Below the pieces are notes generated by a model. That model worked only from the letters and a program-made list of their open reading frames with translations, did no database searches and was not told the DNA's origin. DNA of 64,000 nt from Vagococcus bubulae (GTDB taxonomy: Bacteria; Bacillota; Bacilli; Lactobacillales; Vagococcaceae), in contig NZ_NGJT01000003.1 of NCBI RefSeq assembly GCF_003950315.1, positions 62,001 to 126,000 of the forward strand. Direction: 5' to 3'. Of this stretch, positions 1-7,247 are shown piece by piece (positions within the stretch are counted from its first letter, which is position 1; the number at the start of each line of letters is the position of its first letter). The position numbers and the translations under genes were made by a program.

Positions 1-65
1 TGTTCTTCTGTACTTAATTCTTTTGTTGCTTCAGCCAATTTAGCTGAAAATTCTTTAATATCCAT
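1..65 (-). CDS. cutC: Glycyl radical enzyme N-terminus, probably choline trimethylamine-lyase (partial)
   Basis: Only the first 21 codons are inside the window; the gene runs off the left edge. They read MDIKEFSAKLAEATKELSTEE, here split as MDIKEFSAKL-AEATKELSTEE, an amphipathic helix of the kind found at the N-terminus of microcompartment-encapsulated glycyl radical enzymes. A GAGGAA ribosome binding site lies 7-8 bases before the ATG. The gene follows the aldehyde dehydrogenase homologue by 26 bases in an operon with three shell proteins and a DMT transporter. As I recall them, choline-lyase (CutC) loci of the GRM1 type share this order. No catalytic motif is visible, so CutC is inferred from context and could be another glycyl radical enzyme. 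Confidence 0.5.
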   Translation of the reverse strand, partial: MDIKEFSAKLAEATKELSTEE

Positions 66-91
66 CTTAATTCCTCACTTTACATAATGTT

Positions 92-1513
92 TTAAGCTAA
101 AATTTTTCGTAAAATCTCTTCTAACATTTTTTCATGTGATTCTTCCTCAACTCTGCTAGTATATTCAACACACTTTATTGAGTGACTAATTTCTCTCATA
201 TACGTTAAATCTGATGCTGTGATATTTTTAGCACTAATACCTTTACCAGTTGTTAAACCACCTAATAAACAAGAAATTGATAACGTTGAATCAATTCCCA
301 TACTAGCTAAGGACGACGGTGAATTAACGATCATTCGTCCGACAGGTTTCTTTAAGGCAAATTGGTTTAATACTTCTATATTGTTTGAATGGATTGCTAT
401 CGTATGACCGTTATTTTTTTCCTTTAATAACCGAATCGATTTTTCACAGGCATGCATCCAATCAGGTTCTAAATAAAAAGCAATCACTGGGCATTTCATT
501 TCATTAACAAAAGGATCTAGTTCATGCACATAATTTTTTTCCGATACTAGAATGTTGGTACTTTCTTCAACAGAAAAATGAGCCATTTTAGCTAATTCTC
601 TAGCATTTTTACCAACACATATAGGATTAATGCCATTATTTTTAGGCTGTAACAGATTAAGCAACTGATGTTCTTCTTCTTCAGATAGAAAATGAGCCCC
701 TTTTTGTTGAAAGTGTTTTTTCACTTCACTTGCGATGCTTTGTTCAACAATTAAATATTGTTCTGAACCTGGTAACATCCCATTATCTAGCGAACGACTG
801 TCTATCACTGACTGTACGGCATTTGAAATATTAGCTGTGTGTTCAATAAAAACTGGTGTTCCACCTGTTCCTCCATAAATCATCGGCTTTTGAGTGTTAG
901 TTGTGTTGGTTATTTTTCCAGCCGAAATAATCATAGAAGTGTTTTTATGTGTCACTATTTCTAATATGCCACTTTCAGAAGTACTCTCAAGACATGTGAT
1001 ACAGCCCACTGGCAAACCATATTTTTCACAAATATTTTTAACACTATTTACAATATGAATGGTTGTACAATAGGCTTGATTATCTGGAATAATAATGATA
1101 CTATTTCCTGATTTAATACCAATAATAAGACTATATAACGTGTTTAGGACGACATTATTTTCAGAAGGGAAGGCTACTACCACTCCTAAAGGCACACCTA
1201 CTTTTAAAATATTCCCCGCAGAATCTTTTAAAAGCTCTCCAATACACTGTTGGTTGGGTAACTCTTTTTTTAATTGAGATAAAAAAGTATTTAATAACCA
1301 TTCCTTGTCTTTTTTACACCCACGTTTTGTTTCATTGACTTCCATGTCTACAAAGTGTGCTAACTCAATTGTTATATCATCTATTAATTGATTAATGATT
1401 TTATCTAAGTAACTTTGCTTATAATCTTTAACTAAAAATTGAGCATTCCTTGCATTTTCTACAAGAATTCTTGCCTCTTGGATTGATAACAGATCTTTAT
1501 CTGCTCTACTCAT
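92..1513 (-). CDS. CoA-acylating aldehyde dehydrogenase homologue of a microcompartment, lacking the catalytic Cys
   Basis: 473 aa, in the PduP/EutE/AdhE-N class that turns aldehydes into acyl-CoA inside microcompartments. The cofactor-side stretch GVPLGVVVAFPSENNVVL is recognisable near residue 110. Where AdhE-type enzymes read DNGMICASEQ, this protein reads DNGMLPGSEQ (near residues 242-251), so the catalytic cysteine is replaced by proline; the codons at about 760-790 confirm this. It may be a non-catalytic shell-lumen protein or have a changed activity. It sits between a shell protein (their reading frames abut) and the glycyl radical enzyme start. A second, catalytically complete aldehyde dehydrogenase may lie beyond the left edge. 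Family membership is clear; function is uncertain. Confidence 0.8.
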   Translation of the reverse strand: MSRADKDLLSIQEARILVENARNAQFLVKDYKQSYLDKIINQLIDDITIELAHFVDMEVNETKRGCKKDKEWLLNTFLSQLKKELPNQQCIGELLKDSAGNILKVGVPLGVVVAFPSENNVVLNTLYSLIIGIKSGNSIIIIPDNQAYCTTIHIVNSVKNICEKYGLPVGCITCLESTSESGILEIVTHKNTSMIISAGKITNTTNTQKPMIYGGTGGTPVFIEHTANISNAVQSVIDSRSLDNGMLPGSEQYLIVEQSIASEVKKHFQQKGAHFLSEEEEHQLLNLLQPKNNGINPICVGKNARELAKMAHFSVEESTNILVSEKNYVHELDPFVNEMKCPVIAFYLEPDWMHACEKSIRLLKEKNNGHTIAIHSNNIEVLNQFALKKPVGRMIVNSPSSLASMGIDSTLSISCLLGGLTTGKGISAKNITASDLTYMREISHSIKCVEYTSRVEEESHEKMLEEILRKILA

Positions 1514-1837
1514 CTAAACAGCAGCTCCCTCCTCTTGAAGCGGTTCATCAAGTAATTGATAATACTGAATGATTTTATTTAAATCCATATGTGGTCCAGC
1601 AATCACTACCGAGCTATAAACTTCCGCTCCTAGTTTTTCAACTGCTGATGTTCCAGCTTCAACTGCTGCTTTACACGCAGCAACGTCACCTTTTACAATG
1701 ACTGAAATATACCCTGATGCAACATTTTCATAGCCGACTAACTCAACATCTGCCGCTTTACACATGGCATCACATGCTTCTAATACAAATACCAAACCAA
1801 ATGTTTCGATTGCGCCAATTGCTTCAAAACTTTGCAT
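1514..1837 (-). CDS. Microcompartment shell protein (BMC domain, with C-terminal extension)
   Basis: 107 aa from the ATG at 1837, which lies 8 bases after an AGGAGG box; an open frame extends upstream to 1900 but has no such site and would overlap the preceding gene. The BMC fold is seen in AIGAIETFGLVFVLEACDAM followed by VSVIVKGDVAACKAAVEAG-like text, matching hexameric PduA/EutM-type shell tiles. After the domain there is an extra tail of about 25 residues (DLNKIIQYYQ and an acidic end), longer than simple BMC-H proteins, which could help dock cargo or another shell protein. It follows the second shell gene by 16 bases and abuts the aldehyde dehydrogenase homologue. Confidence 0.88.
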   Translation of the reverse strand: MQSFEAIGAIETFGLVFVLEACDAMCKAADVELVGYENVASGYISVIVKGDVAACKAAVEAGTSAVEKLGAEVYSSVVIAGPHMDLNKIIQYYQLLDEPLQEEGAAV

Positions 1838-1853
1838 ATGCATCCCCTCCTCT

Positions 1854-2156
1854 TTATCCATCAATACTGTGAACCGATACAATTTTTCCGATTGCTTCAA
1901 TAGGTCTTGGCATGACGTTATGTGCTGTCAGTGTCCCAATTTCTTTCGCCGCTCTTGCCCCAGCTTCTACTGCACTCTCAACAGCCGCCACATCACCTTT
2001 AACCATGATAGTAACTAATGTCGATCCGATATTTTCATATGAAATTAATTCAACGTTTGCTGCCTTTAACATTTCATCGCATGCTTTTAATGCAGGTACT
2101 AAGCCGATTGTTTCGACTAAACCTAACGCTTCTTGGCCTCTGTATACCAAATTCAA
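1854..2156 (-). CDS. Microcompartment shell protein (BMC-H)
   Basis: 100 aa, one BMC domain: ALGLVETIGLVPALKACDEM at the N-terminal side and VTIMVKGDVAAVESAVEAGA in the middle, then NVMPRPIEAIG near the C-terminus. These are the hallmarks of PduA/EutM/CutA-type hexameric tiles that build the facets of a microcompartment. There is a short N-terminal lead (MNLVYRGQ) before the domain. It is the second shell gene of the operon, 38 bases after the small winged-helix gene and just before the extended shell protein. Several different tiles in one operon is normal for these organelles. Confidence 0.9.
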   Translation of the reverse strand: MNLVYRGQEALGLVETIGLVPALKACDEMLKAANVELISYENIGSTLVTIMVKGDVAAVESAVEAGARAAKEIGTLTAHNVMPRPIEAIGKIVSVHSIDG

Positions 2157-2194
2157 TCCCCCTTATTATCCAATTCACAAGTTATTAGAAAACA

Positions 2195-2473
2195 TTATCT
2201 GTATGCCTTATCAACATATTTATCCACTGTTTTTCTTCCCTCTTCAGTAATGATGTAATACATCAATAACTCATCATTTCCATCAAGATTGTAACTATCT
2301 AACTCAACTAAACCATTGGCTTCAAGTGCCATAAGGTGTTCTGAAAACAACCTTTGATTAAATTGTTTTTCTTCACCATATTGTGATTTCAATTGTGCCA
2401 TCACTTCTTGGACATTATATTTTTTTCTATCGTACATTTGATTTAAAACAGCTGTTCTTGCAGGTAAAAGCAT
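2195..2473 (-). CDS. Small winged-helix DNA-binding-like protein within the microcompartment operon
   Basis: 92 aa from the ATG at 2473, preceded by a GGGGGAAG box and overlapping the end of the transporter gene by its TAATATG junction. The sequence reads like a winged helix: an N-terminal helix (LPARTAVLNQMYDRKKYNVQ), a middle helix ending in HLMALEANGLVELDSYN, and a wing with the phrase LLMYYIITEEGRKTVDKYV, which resembles the C-terminal wing of PadR/MarR-type folds. I do not recognise a named family. Its place inside the operon suggests a regulatory or accessory role for this pathway. There is no metal-binding cluster and only low cysteine content. Confidence 0.7.
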   Translation of the reverse strand: MLLPARTAVLNQMYDRKKYNVQEVMAQLKSQYGEEKQFNQRLFSEHLMALEANGLVELDSYNLDGNDELLMYYIITEEGRKTVDKYVDKAYR

Positions 2474-2474
2474 A

Positions 2475-3479
2475 TTACGCTTCCCCCTTTCTGAATAAAT
2501 CAAGTGGGTTCATTGTCACTAAAATAGCTCCCATAACAATTAAAATCGATCCAACAATCATGGTTGGTGTCAGTGTATCTCCTAAAAATAGAACACTAAA
2601 TATGACACCCCAAAAAGCGTAAGTAACATTTAATGACATTCCAACGGCCGTTCCAACCATGGCGTTTGCTTTATACCAAGTTAAAAATGAAATTCCAGCA
2701 CTTAATCCTGAGAAAATCAACCAAATAACTGGCGTAACAGCAGATAGTGTATTAAATAATAAATCAACGCCACCAATAACTGGTAAAATAAAAATAATTA
2801 CAACAAGACCTGATACTAATTCACGTAAATTAACGGCAACATCTGTATCAATCATTGCGCCACCAAAACTTGAGAACACACCCTCTAATCCCCAACATAC
2901 TGCAGCAACTAATGCACAAATAATTCCTAAAGTGAAGTTTGGTGCGCCTTCTGGAGCTACCATGTTAATCGTAATAGCACCAAATACACAAATAATCATG
3001 CCCATCACAATTCTTAATGTTGGCTTTTGTTTTAAAAAGATCCAAGAAAATAATGCGCCAAACAAACTACAAGTTGCTGAAATGGGAATAGCATATGCTC
3101 CTGCTAAAGCTAATCCAACAAGATAGGCACCATTTGCAATAGGTCCTCCTAATAAAAATCCAACAACTAACATTTTCCCCGGTTTGGTTTTAACCATACG
3201 AATAATTTCTTTTAATCTACCTTCTTTAGCGTTATAAAATAATAAAAAGATTCCGGCAAAAAAATCATTTAACCCTGAACAAACAAAAGGAGCTGCTAAA
3301 ATACCAGCTGCACTGGTTAAAGGATCATAACCACTAGCTACCACCACAAGGGTTGAATAAACGGCATAAGTAATACCAGATATTAATCCATTAGTAATCC
3401 CTTTCATTCTAAATTTTTTATTCACTAAGCTCATCTTTGTATCTGCGGATGAACATACCATGTTTTTCTGAGTTTCCAT
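2475..3479 (-). CDS. DMT-superfamily (EamA-type) transporter of the microcompartment locus
   Basis: 334 aa with about ten hydrophobic segments and two EamA-like halves, for example GAYAIPISATCSLFGALFSW in the first half and SLNVTYAFWGVIFSVLFLGD in the second, the typical DMT inner-membrane exporter or permease layout. It lies 17 bases after the first shell gene and overlaps the winged-helix gene. Choline-degrading microcompartment loci commonly carry a transporter of the EmrE/DMT superfamily. It could import the substrate or export an amine by-product, which cannot be decided from sequence. The N-terminus (about 25 residues, charged) precedes the first membrane segment. Confidence 0.82.
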   Translation of the reverse strand: METQKNMVCSSADTKMSLVNKKFRMKGITNGLISGITYAVYSTLVVVASGYDPLTSAAGILAAPFVCSGLNDFFAGIFLLFYNAKEGRLKEIIRMVKTKPGKMLVVGFLLGGPIANGAYLVGLALAGAYAIPISATCSLFGALFSWIFLKQKPTLRIVMGMIICVFGAITINMVAPEGAPNFTLGIICALVAAVCWGLEGVFSSFGGAMIDTDVAVNLRELVSGLVVIIFILPVIGGVDLLFNTLSAVTPVIWLIFSGLSAGISFLTWYKANAMVGTAVGMSLNVTYAFWGVIFSVLFLGDTLTPTMIVGSILIVMGAILVTMNPLDLFRKGEA

Positions 3480-3496
3480 TAATGTTCCCCCTTAAT

Positions 3497-3781
3497 TTAG
3501 TTGTTGTTTCTTAATGGTAAAATGTTTTCAACTTCACCATGTGGTCTAGGGATAACATGTACAGAAAGAAGTTCACCTACACGTTCTGCAGCACTTGCTC
3601 CAGCATCTGTTGCAGCTTTAACGGCTCCAACATCTCCTCTTACCATGACTGTTACAATACCGCCTCCAACAAATTCACGACCAATTAATGACACGTTTGC
3701 TGCTTTCACCATGGCATCTGCTGCCTCGATTGAACCAATTAATCCTTTTGTTTCCACCATTCCTAATGCATCGTACTTCAT
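3497..3781 (-). CDS. Microcompartment shell protein (BMC-H), first gene of the operon
   Basis: 94 aa, close to the standard size of a hexameric tile. [20 protein letters not shown] begins the domain, [19 protein letters not shown] forms the central motif and [11 protein letters not shown] closes it. These match the PduA/EutM/CutA family. An AGGAGG box sits just before the ATG. It is the first gene after the MerR-type promoter at 3829-3860, so the cut-like operon probably starts here. The pore loop is glycine-rich (REFVGGG), suggesting a pore for small polar metabolites, though this is inference from the family. Confidence 0.92.
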   Translation of the reverse strand: MKYDALGMVETKGLIGSIEAADAMVKAANVSLIGREFVGGGIVTVMVRGDVGAVKAATDAGASAAERVGELLSVHVIPRPHGEVENILPLRNNN

Positions 3782-3828
3782 CTTTTTTCCTCCTAGTATA
3801 AAGCGTTTTCTTTTTTGTTTATAGTTAT

Positions 3829-3860
3829 AATCTAGAACATCCCCTTAAGGTGAGAGTCAA
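3829..3860 (-). promoter_or_regulatory. MerR-type promoter with 20-bp spacer and dyad operator
   Basis: On the minus strand a TTGACT -35 box (3855-3860) is followed by a 20-base spacer and TAGATT as -10 (3829-3834). The spacer contains the dyad TC-A-CCTTAAGG-G-GA, perfectly symmetric outside the two N positions. An overlong spacer with the operator between the boxes is the mark of MerR-activated promoters. It lies 48 bases upstream of the first shell gene, and a MerR gene is next door at 4364-5212. The link between the two is inference. Confidence 0.75.
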
Positions 3861-4022
3861 ACACATTTTTATGACTGATACACCAAACTCCCTGTACTAC
3901 TAAGATCTGATTTTTCAGTTAACTGGAGTAATTGAGAATACTCTGTTAATTCACACACATATAAGATGATTTCTATGCTTTTCTATTTTTAATCATTATT
4001 ATTTATCTTTAAATAAAAAAAT

Positions 4023-4054
4023 AAAAAACAACACAGATAATTGTGTTGTTTTTC
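4023..4054. terminator. Bidirectional hairpin in the microcompartment upstream region
   Basis: AAAAACAACACA (4024-4035) and TGTGTTGTTTTT (4042-4053) form a 12-bp stem with A and T runs on both sides. It lies in the 582-base non-coding stretch 3782-4363 between merR and the first shell gene. It could insulate the shell operon from read-through. The rest of that stretch is very AT-rich, with no open frame or further signal I can support apart from the promoter at 3829-3860 and the merR terminator. Confidence 0.55.
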
Positions 4055-4302
4055 ACATTAAAAAAATAAATAACTATTTTAATTTTCTTTTATATTATTT
4101 TTCACTACAAATATTTTTATGTTTTTTTGACGCATAACAATTTAAAATTTTAAAAAACGGTCACAAACCCTTATATTACAACATCTATATATTTTTATAA
4201 TACATGATTTTTAAAAAATCAAACACACGATTCAAAACCTTCCCCTTAGGACAACTTATGCTCAATAACACACTAATTGATATTCATTATCATATACTAC
4301 GA

Positions 4303-4358
4303 CAAAAAAAGAAGCAATTTTTAAGCTCAAGATAATGACCTTGCGCCAAAATTGCTCA
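4303..4358 (-). terminator. Terminator of the merR gene
   Basis: Just after the merR stop, AGCAATTTT (minus strand, 4356-4348) pairs with AAAATTGCT (4321-4313), with an inner CAAG/CTTG pairing, followed by seven T on the minus strand. This is a standard intrinsic terminator and shows merR is a separate transcript from the shell operon. Confidence 0.8.
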
Positions 4359-4363
4359 TTAAA

Positions 4364-5212
4364 TTACTTCTTCTTGGTTACGGGTACTAATAATTCTACA
4401 ACAAATGTATCCGTATTCATTGTTGACCAATAATCAATAACAAAACGCTCATATAATTCATTGGAGCATTCATAGTTATTTTCTTTTGCCCAATCCAACA
4501 TTTTCGTATATTGCTTACTAATCTGAGTCAAATCTCCTATATGATAACTTGATAAAAAAAGTTTCCCTCCAAATGACATAGTAGGAACACTTGATGATAA
4601 ATTATTAACAGGCTTTTGTAATACTTTCATTTTAGAGGCATCATTAGACATTTTTTCCTGACCATTTTCATAATATAAGATCACCGGTCCACTAATTTGA
4701 CAATCAATCGTCTCTAAATAATTTACCCATGGAATATTAATCACAGCATCCATGTAATTTTGATGAAATTCTTGTTCTAGGTACACATAATCAAGTGAAT
4801 CAAAATATTTGATATTAACATTTTGAATATTATTTTCGATTGCTATAGAACCTTCTCTTAATAATTCGACCCATTCTGTGATTGCTAAGTAACTATTTTT
4901 TATACGCTGTTCTTCTTCTTTTAATTCTGATTGTTTCGTTAAAAATTTTGGCTCTTTATAGAAACTATCCAATGTTTTTTGGACGTTACCCATTTCTTGT
5001 AATTTAAACCCCATTTGCTTGTAATATTTTATAATAGGAATTAAATTCATCGTTTCTTCTTTGTAATACCGGTAACCATTTTTTTCACTAACATAATCTG
5101 GAATGATTAATCCTAATTTTTCATAAAAGCGTAATGTTTTGCGGGAAACATTACACATTTTTGCTACCTCTCCAATCGAGTACATTCCCTTACAATCCCT
5201 TACCTCACTCAT
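4364..5212 (-). CDS. MerR-family transcriptional regulator, likely of the microcompartment operon
   Basis: 282 aa from the ATG at 5212, six bases after a GGAG box; an upstream ATG (MEIQ) at 5224 has a weaker site. Residues 10-80 are a MerR DNA-binding head: YSIGEVAKMCNVSRKTLRFY, then EKLGLIIPDY and GYRYYKEETM. A coiled dimerisation helix follows, then a C-terminal domain of about 150 residues that looks like a GyrI-type effector-binding fold (ending in DTFVVELLVPV). Such regulators bind a small ligand and activate a promoter with a long spacer; one is found at 3829-3860. The gene has its own terminator and is transcribed in the same direction as the shell operon. Confidence 0.85.
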   Translation of the reverse strand: MSEVRDCKGMYSIGEVAKMCNVSRKTLRFYEKLGLIIPDYVSEKNGYRYYKEETMNLIPIIKYYKQMGFKLQEMGNVQKTLDSFYKEPKFLTKQSELKEEEQRIKNSYLAITEWVELLREGSIAIENNIQNVNIKYFDSLDYVYLEQEFHQNYMDAVINIPWVNYLETIDCQISGPVILYYENGQEKMSNDASKMKVLQKPVNNLSSSVPTMSFGGKLFLSSYHIGDLTQISKQYTKMLDWAKENNYECSNELYERFVIDYWSTMNTDTFVVELLVPVTKKK

Positions 5213-5409
5213 TTGAATCTCCATTCCACACAACTAACACTATATAAACTAAATATACCACAAGACATTAAAAAAATGCCATCATTTTTTAATTATGTCG
5301 TATTTTTACATTGTATTATTTTTTCTATGTTTTTAATTATTCGACTTCCTTTTTTATTTTTCAACTCTGCGATATACTTACAGACAAAGACTATCAAAGG
5401 AGCATTCAA

Positions 5410-5889
5410 ATGACGTTTTATTTAAAAAATGATGCAGATACTCAATCTATTGGAGAAAAATTATCAGAATTAGCACAGCCAGGAGATATTTTTATTTTAA
5501 CTGGAGAGTTAGGTGCTGGTAAAACAACTTTTTCAAAGGGATTTGCAAAAGGTTTAGGCATTACACAAATGATAAAAAGTCCCACTTATACACTTATTCG
5601 CGAATATGATAGTGGACGACTTCCTTTGTACCACATGGATGTCTATCGCCTTGAAGGAGCAGGTGATGATTTAGGGTTAGAAGAATATCTAGATGGTGAG
5701 GGTGTGTGTTTAATTGAATGGGGAGAATTAATTAAAGATACAATGGATAACGAGTTTATAGAGCTTATTCTTCATAAAACGCCTGAAGATACACGATTTT
5801 TAACAGTTGAGCATGATGGGGCAACTGAGCGTTATAATCAAATTAATGCATTAATGACTACTCTAGAAAAGGATCAAAAAAATGACTGA
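5410..5889 (+). CDS. tsaE: tRNA threonylcarbamoyladenosine biosynthesis ATPase TsaE
   Basis: 159 aa from the ATG at 5410, six bases after AAAGGAGC; the open frame runs upstream but has no ribosome site there. TsaE is the ATPase of the TsaBDE complex that makes t6A at position 37 of ANN-decoding tRNAs. The Walker A motif GELGAGKTTF is at about residues 34-43, and SPTYTLIREY and YHMDVYRLE are conserved family stretches. Size is typical (150-160 aa). It overlaps the next GNAT gene by 8 bases, an arrangement commonly seen in Firmicutes. Confidence 0.95.
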   Translation: MTFYLKNDADTQSIGEKLSELAQPGDIFILTGELGAGKTTFSKGFAKGLGITQMIKSPTYTLIREYDSGRLPLYHMDVYRLEGAGDDLGLEEYLDGEGVCLIEWGELIKDTMDNEFIELILHKTPEDTRFLTVEHDGATERYNQINALMTTLEKDQKND

Positions 5890-6403
5890 ATTTAATATTA
5901 CACTTCGTCAGGCCATACCTGATGATGCAACAAATTTAATCCATGCTATTGGCCTCCTTAATCAGGAAACTCCTTATCTCGTTGTCAGCCCTCATGCTTT
6001 AAACATGTCACCAGATACTATGGCTCATGAAATAGACTATATTTATAATGCGCCAAATCAATTTATTCTACTAGCGTTAAATCACAATGATATTATTGGG
6101 GTTGCAACGATTGTAAGTGATGATGATACTGCTTTTCAACACGTTGGTGAATTGGGAATTACCATAAAAAAAGAATTTTGGGGACTCGGTTTAGGAACTG
6201 CCATGATTGAAGAGCTAATCCAATTATGTTTGGATTACCAAATCACTAAACGTATCGAAATAAATGTCCAGACTCGTAATGATAGAGCTCTTCGTTTGTA
6301 TGATAAAATGGGATTTTCTCTAGAAGGAATCAAAAAAAAGGCCTTTTTATCTGAACAAAATGAATTGATTGATATTGCGATATTAAGCTACTTGCTACTT
6401 TAA
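5882..6403 (+). CDS. GNAT-family N-acetyltransferase
   Basis: 173 aa with a complete GNAT fold: an N-terminal strand ITLRQAIPDDATNLIHAI, the acetyl-CoA-binding motif A as KKEFWGLGLGTAMIEELIQL (pattern QxxGxG/A) and a C-terminal NDRALRLYDKMGFSLEG. It overlaps tsaE by 8 bases and is cotranslated with it. The substrate is unknown; the RimL/RimJ-like motif B suggests a small molecule or protein amino group. A strong terminator follows at 6410-6447. Confidence 0.9.
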   Translation: MTEFNITLRQAIPDDATNLIHAIGLLNQETPYLVVSPHALNMSPDTMAHEIDYIYNAPNQFILLALNHNDIIGVATIVSDDDTAFQHVGELGITIKKEFWGLGLGTAMIEELIQLCLDYQITKRIEINVQTRNDRALRLYDKMGFSLEGIKKKAFLSEQNELIDIAILSYLLL

Positions 6404-6409
6404 AAAAAT

Positions 6410-6447
6410 AAGATTCAACGACTTCATAAGTGTAGTCGTTGAATCTT
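6410..6447. terminator. Bidirectional terminator between converging genes
   Basis: A 14-bp perfect stem (AAGATTCAACGACT at 6410-6423 with its complement at 6434-6447) around a 10-base loop, preceded by an A run and followed by T-rich sequence. It serves the GNAT gene on the plus strand and the surface-protein gene on the minus strand. Confidence 0.85.
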
Positions 6448-6449
6448 GT

Positions 6450-7235
6450 TTATCTTTTAGATGATTTTTTCTTTTTGCGTTTTGATTTACTTTTTTTCTT
6501 AGGATCATGACTCCTCTTAGAATCTGAATGGGATTTTTTATGACTCTTTGATTTTGAGTGAGATGACGTTGATTTATTATGACTTTTTGATTTTTTCTTT
6601 CTTTTATTTTGTTTTTTTAACTTTTTCTTTCTCTTCACAACATAACCAATAATCCCTACAACAAGTAAAACACCAACTACAGCTGCTATCCATAATAGCT
6701 TAGAGGATGATTTTTTTTCTTGTTCTTTTGTTTTATCACTACTATTTTTGTCATCGGCTGCATTTGATGAAGCATTACTCTCATTTGCTTCTGAGGCACT
6801 AGTCCCTTGGCTATCAGATTCATCTGTTCCACTTGCCGCAGCTGCACTATCTTTTATTTTGTCTTCAGACTCCTGTGTTTTATCTGCTTCTTTTGTTTCT
6901 TCGGTTTCAATTACTTTTCCTTCTTCAAAATTGTAACGAACATCTGTTGACTTGTCTCCTTCAGCATCAAGCATCCCAACCATTGCCTCTTTTGTTCCTT
7001 TAGGAATAGGAACTTCAAACTCACCCTTATCATTTGCTACAATAGAACCAGCAAGATTTGTTAAAAAGATATTGGCATTTGGTGTTGTCTTTCCTGTTAG
7101 AACATTTCTTTCTTTATCATAGGTTAAGTCATAAAGAAGCTTATCAGTATCAGCTGCATATGTTGTAGCTGAAAATCCTGCTAACCCTAACGCTAAAAAT
7201 CCAATTATAATCACTTTTTTCCATTTTTTTAACAT
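6450..7235 (-). CDS. Membrane-anchored exported protein with Ig-like domain and basic cytoplasmic tail
   Basis: 261 aa. Residues 1-27 are a signal peptide (KKWKKVIIIGFLALGLAGF, cleavage near ATTYAAD). Residues 30-105 look like a small bacterial Ig-like domain (LTGKTTPNANIFLTNLAGSI, then DKGEFEVPIPKG). A Glu/Ser/Asp/Ala-rich linker of about 70 residues follows, then a membrane segment (LLWIAAVVGVLLVVGIIGYVV, residues about 180-200). The last 60 or so residues are almost only Lys, Ser, His and Arg. There is no LPXTG sorting signal; the protein is held by its own membrane helix. The function is unknown. The basic tail should be cytoplasmic and could bind nucleic acid or acidic lipid. The gene is 12 bases downstream of exoA. 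Confidence 0.75.
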   Translation of the reverse strand: MLKKWKKVIIIGFLALGLAGFSATTYAADTDKLLYDLTYDKERNVLTGKTTPNANIFLTNLAGSIVANDKGEFEVPIPKGTKEAMVGMLDAEGDKSTDVRYNFEEGKVIETEETKEADKTQESEDKIKDSAAAASGTDESDSQGTSASEANESNASSNAADDKNSSDKTKEQEKKSSSKLLWIAAVVGVLLVVGIIGYVVKRKKKLKKQNKRKKKSKSHNKSTSSHSKSKSHKKSHSDSKRSHDPKKKSKSKRKKKKSSKR

Positions 7236-7247
7236 GTCTTTTCCTTT

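Noticed and set aside
5311-5409. Upstream extension of tsaE
   Set aside because: The extra 33 residues are hydrophobic, unlike the family, and AAAGGAGC sits just before the ATG at 5410.
6748-6936. Open frame opposite the Ser/Glu-rich linker of the surface protein
   Set aside because: It arises from the biased codons of the linker on the other strand and has no ribosome site.
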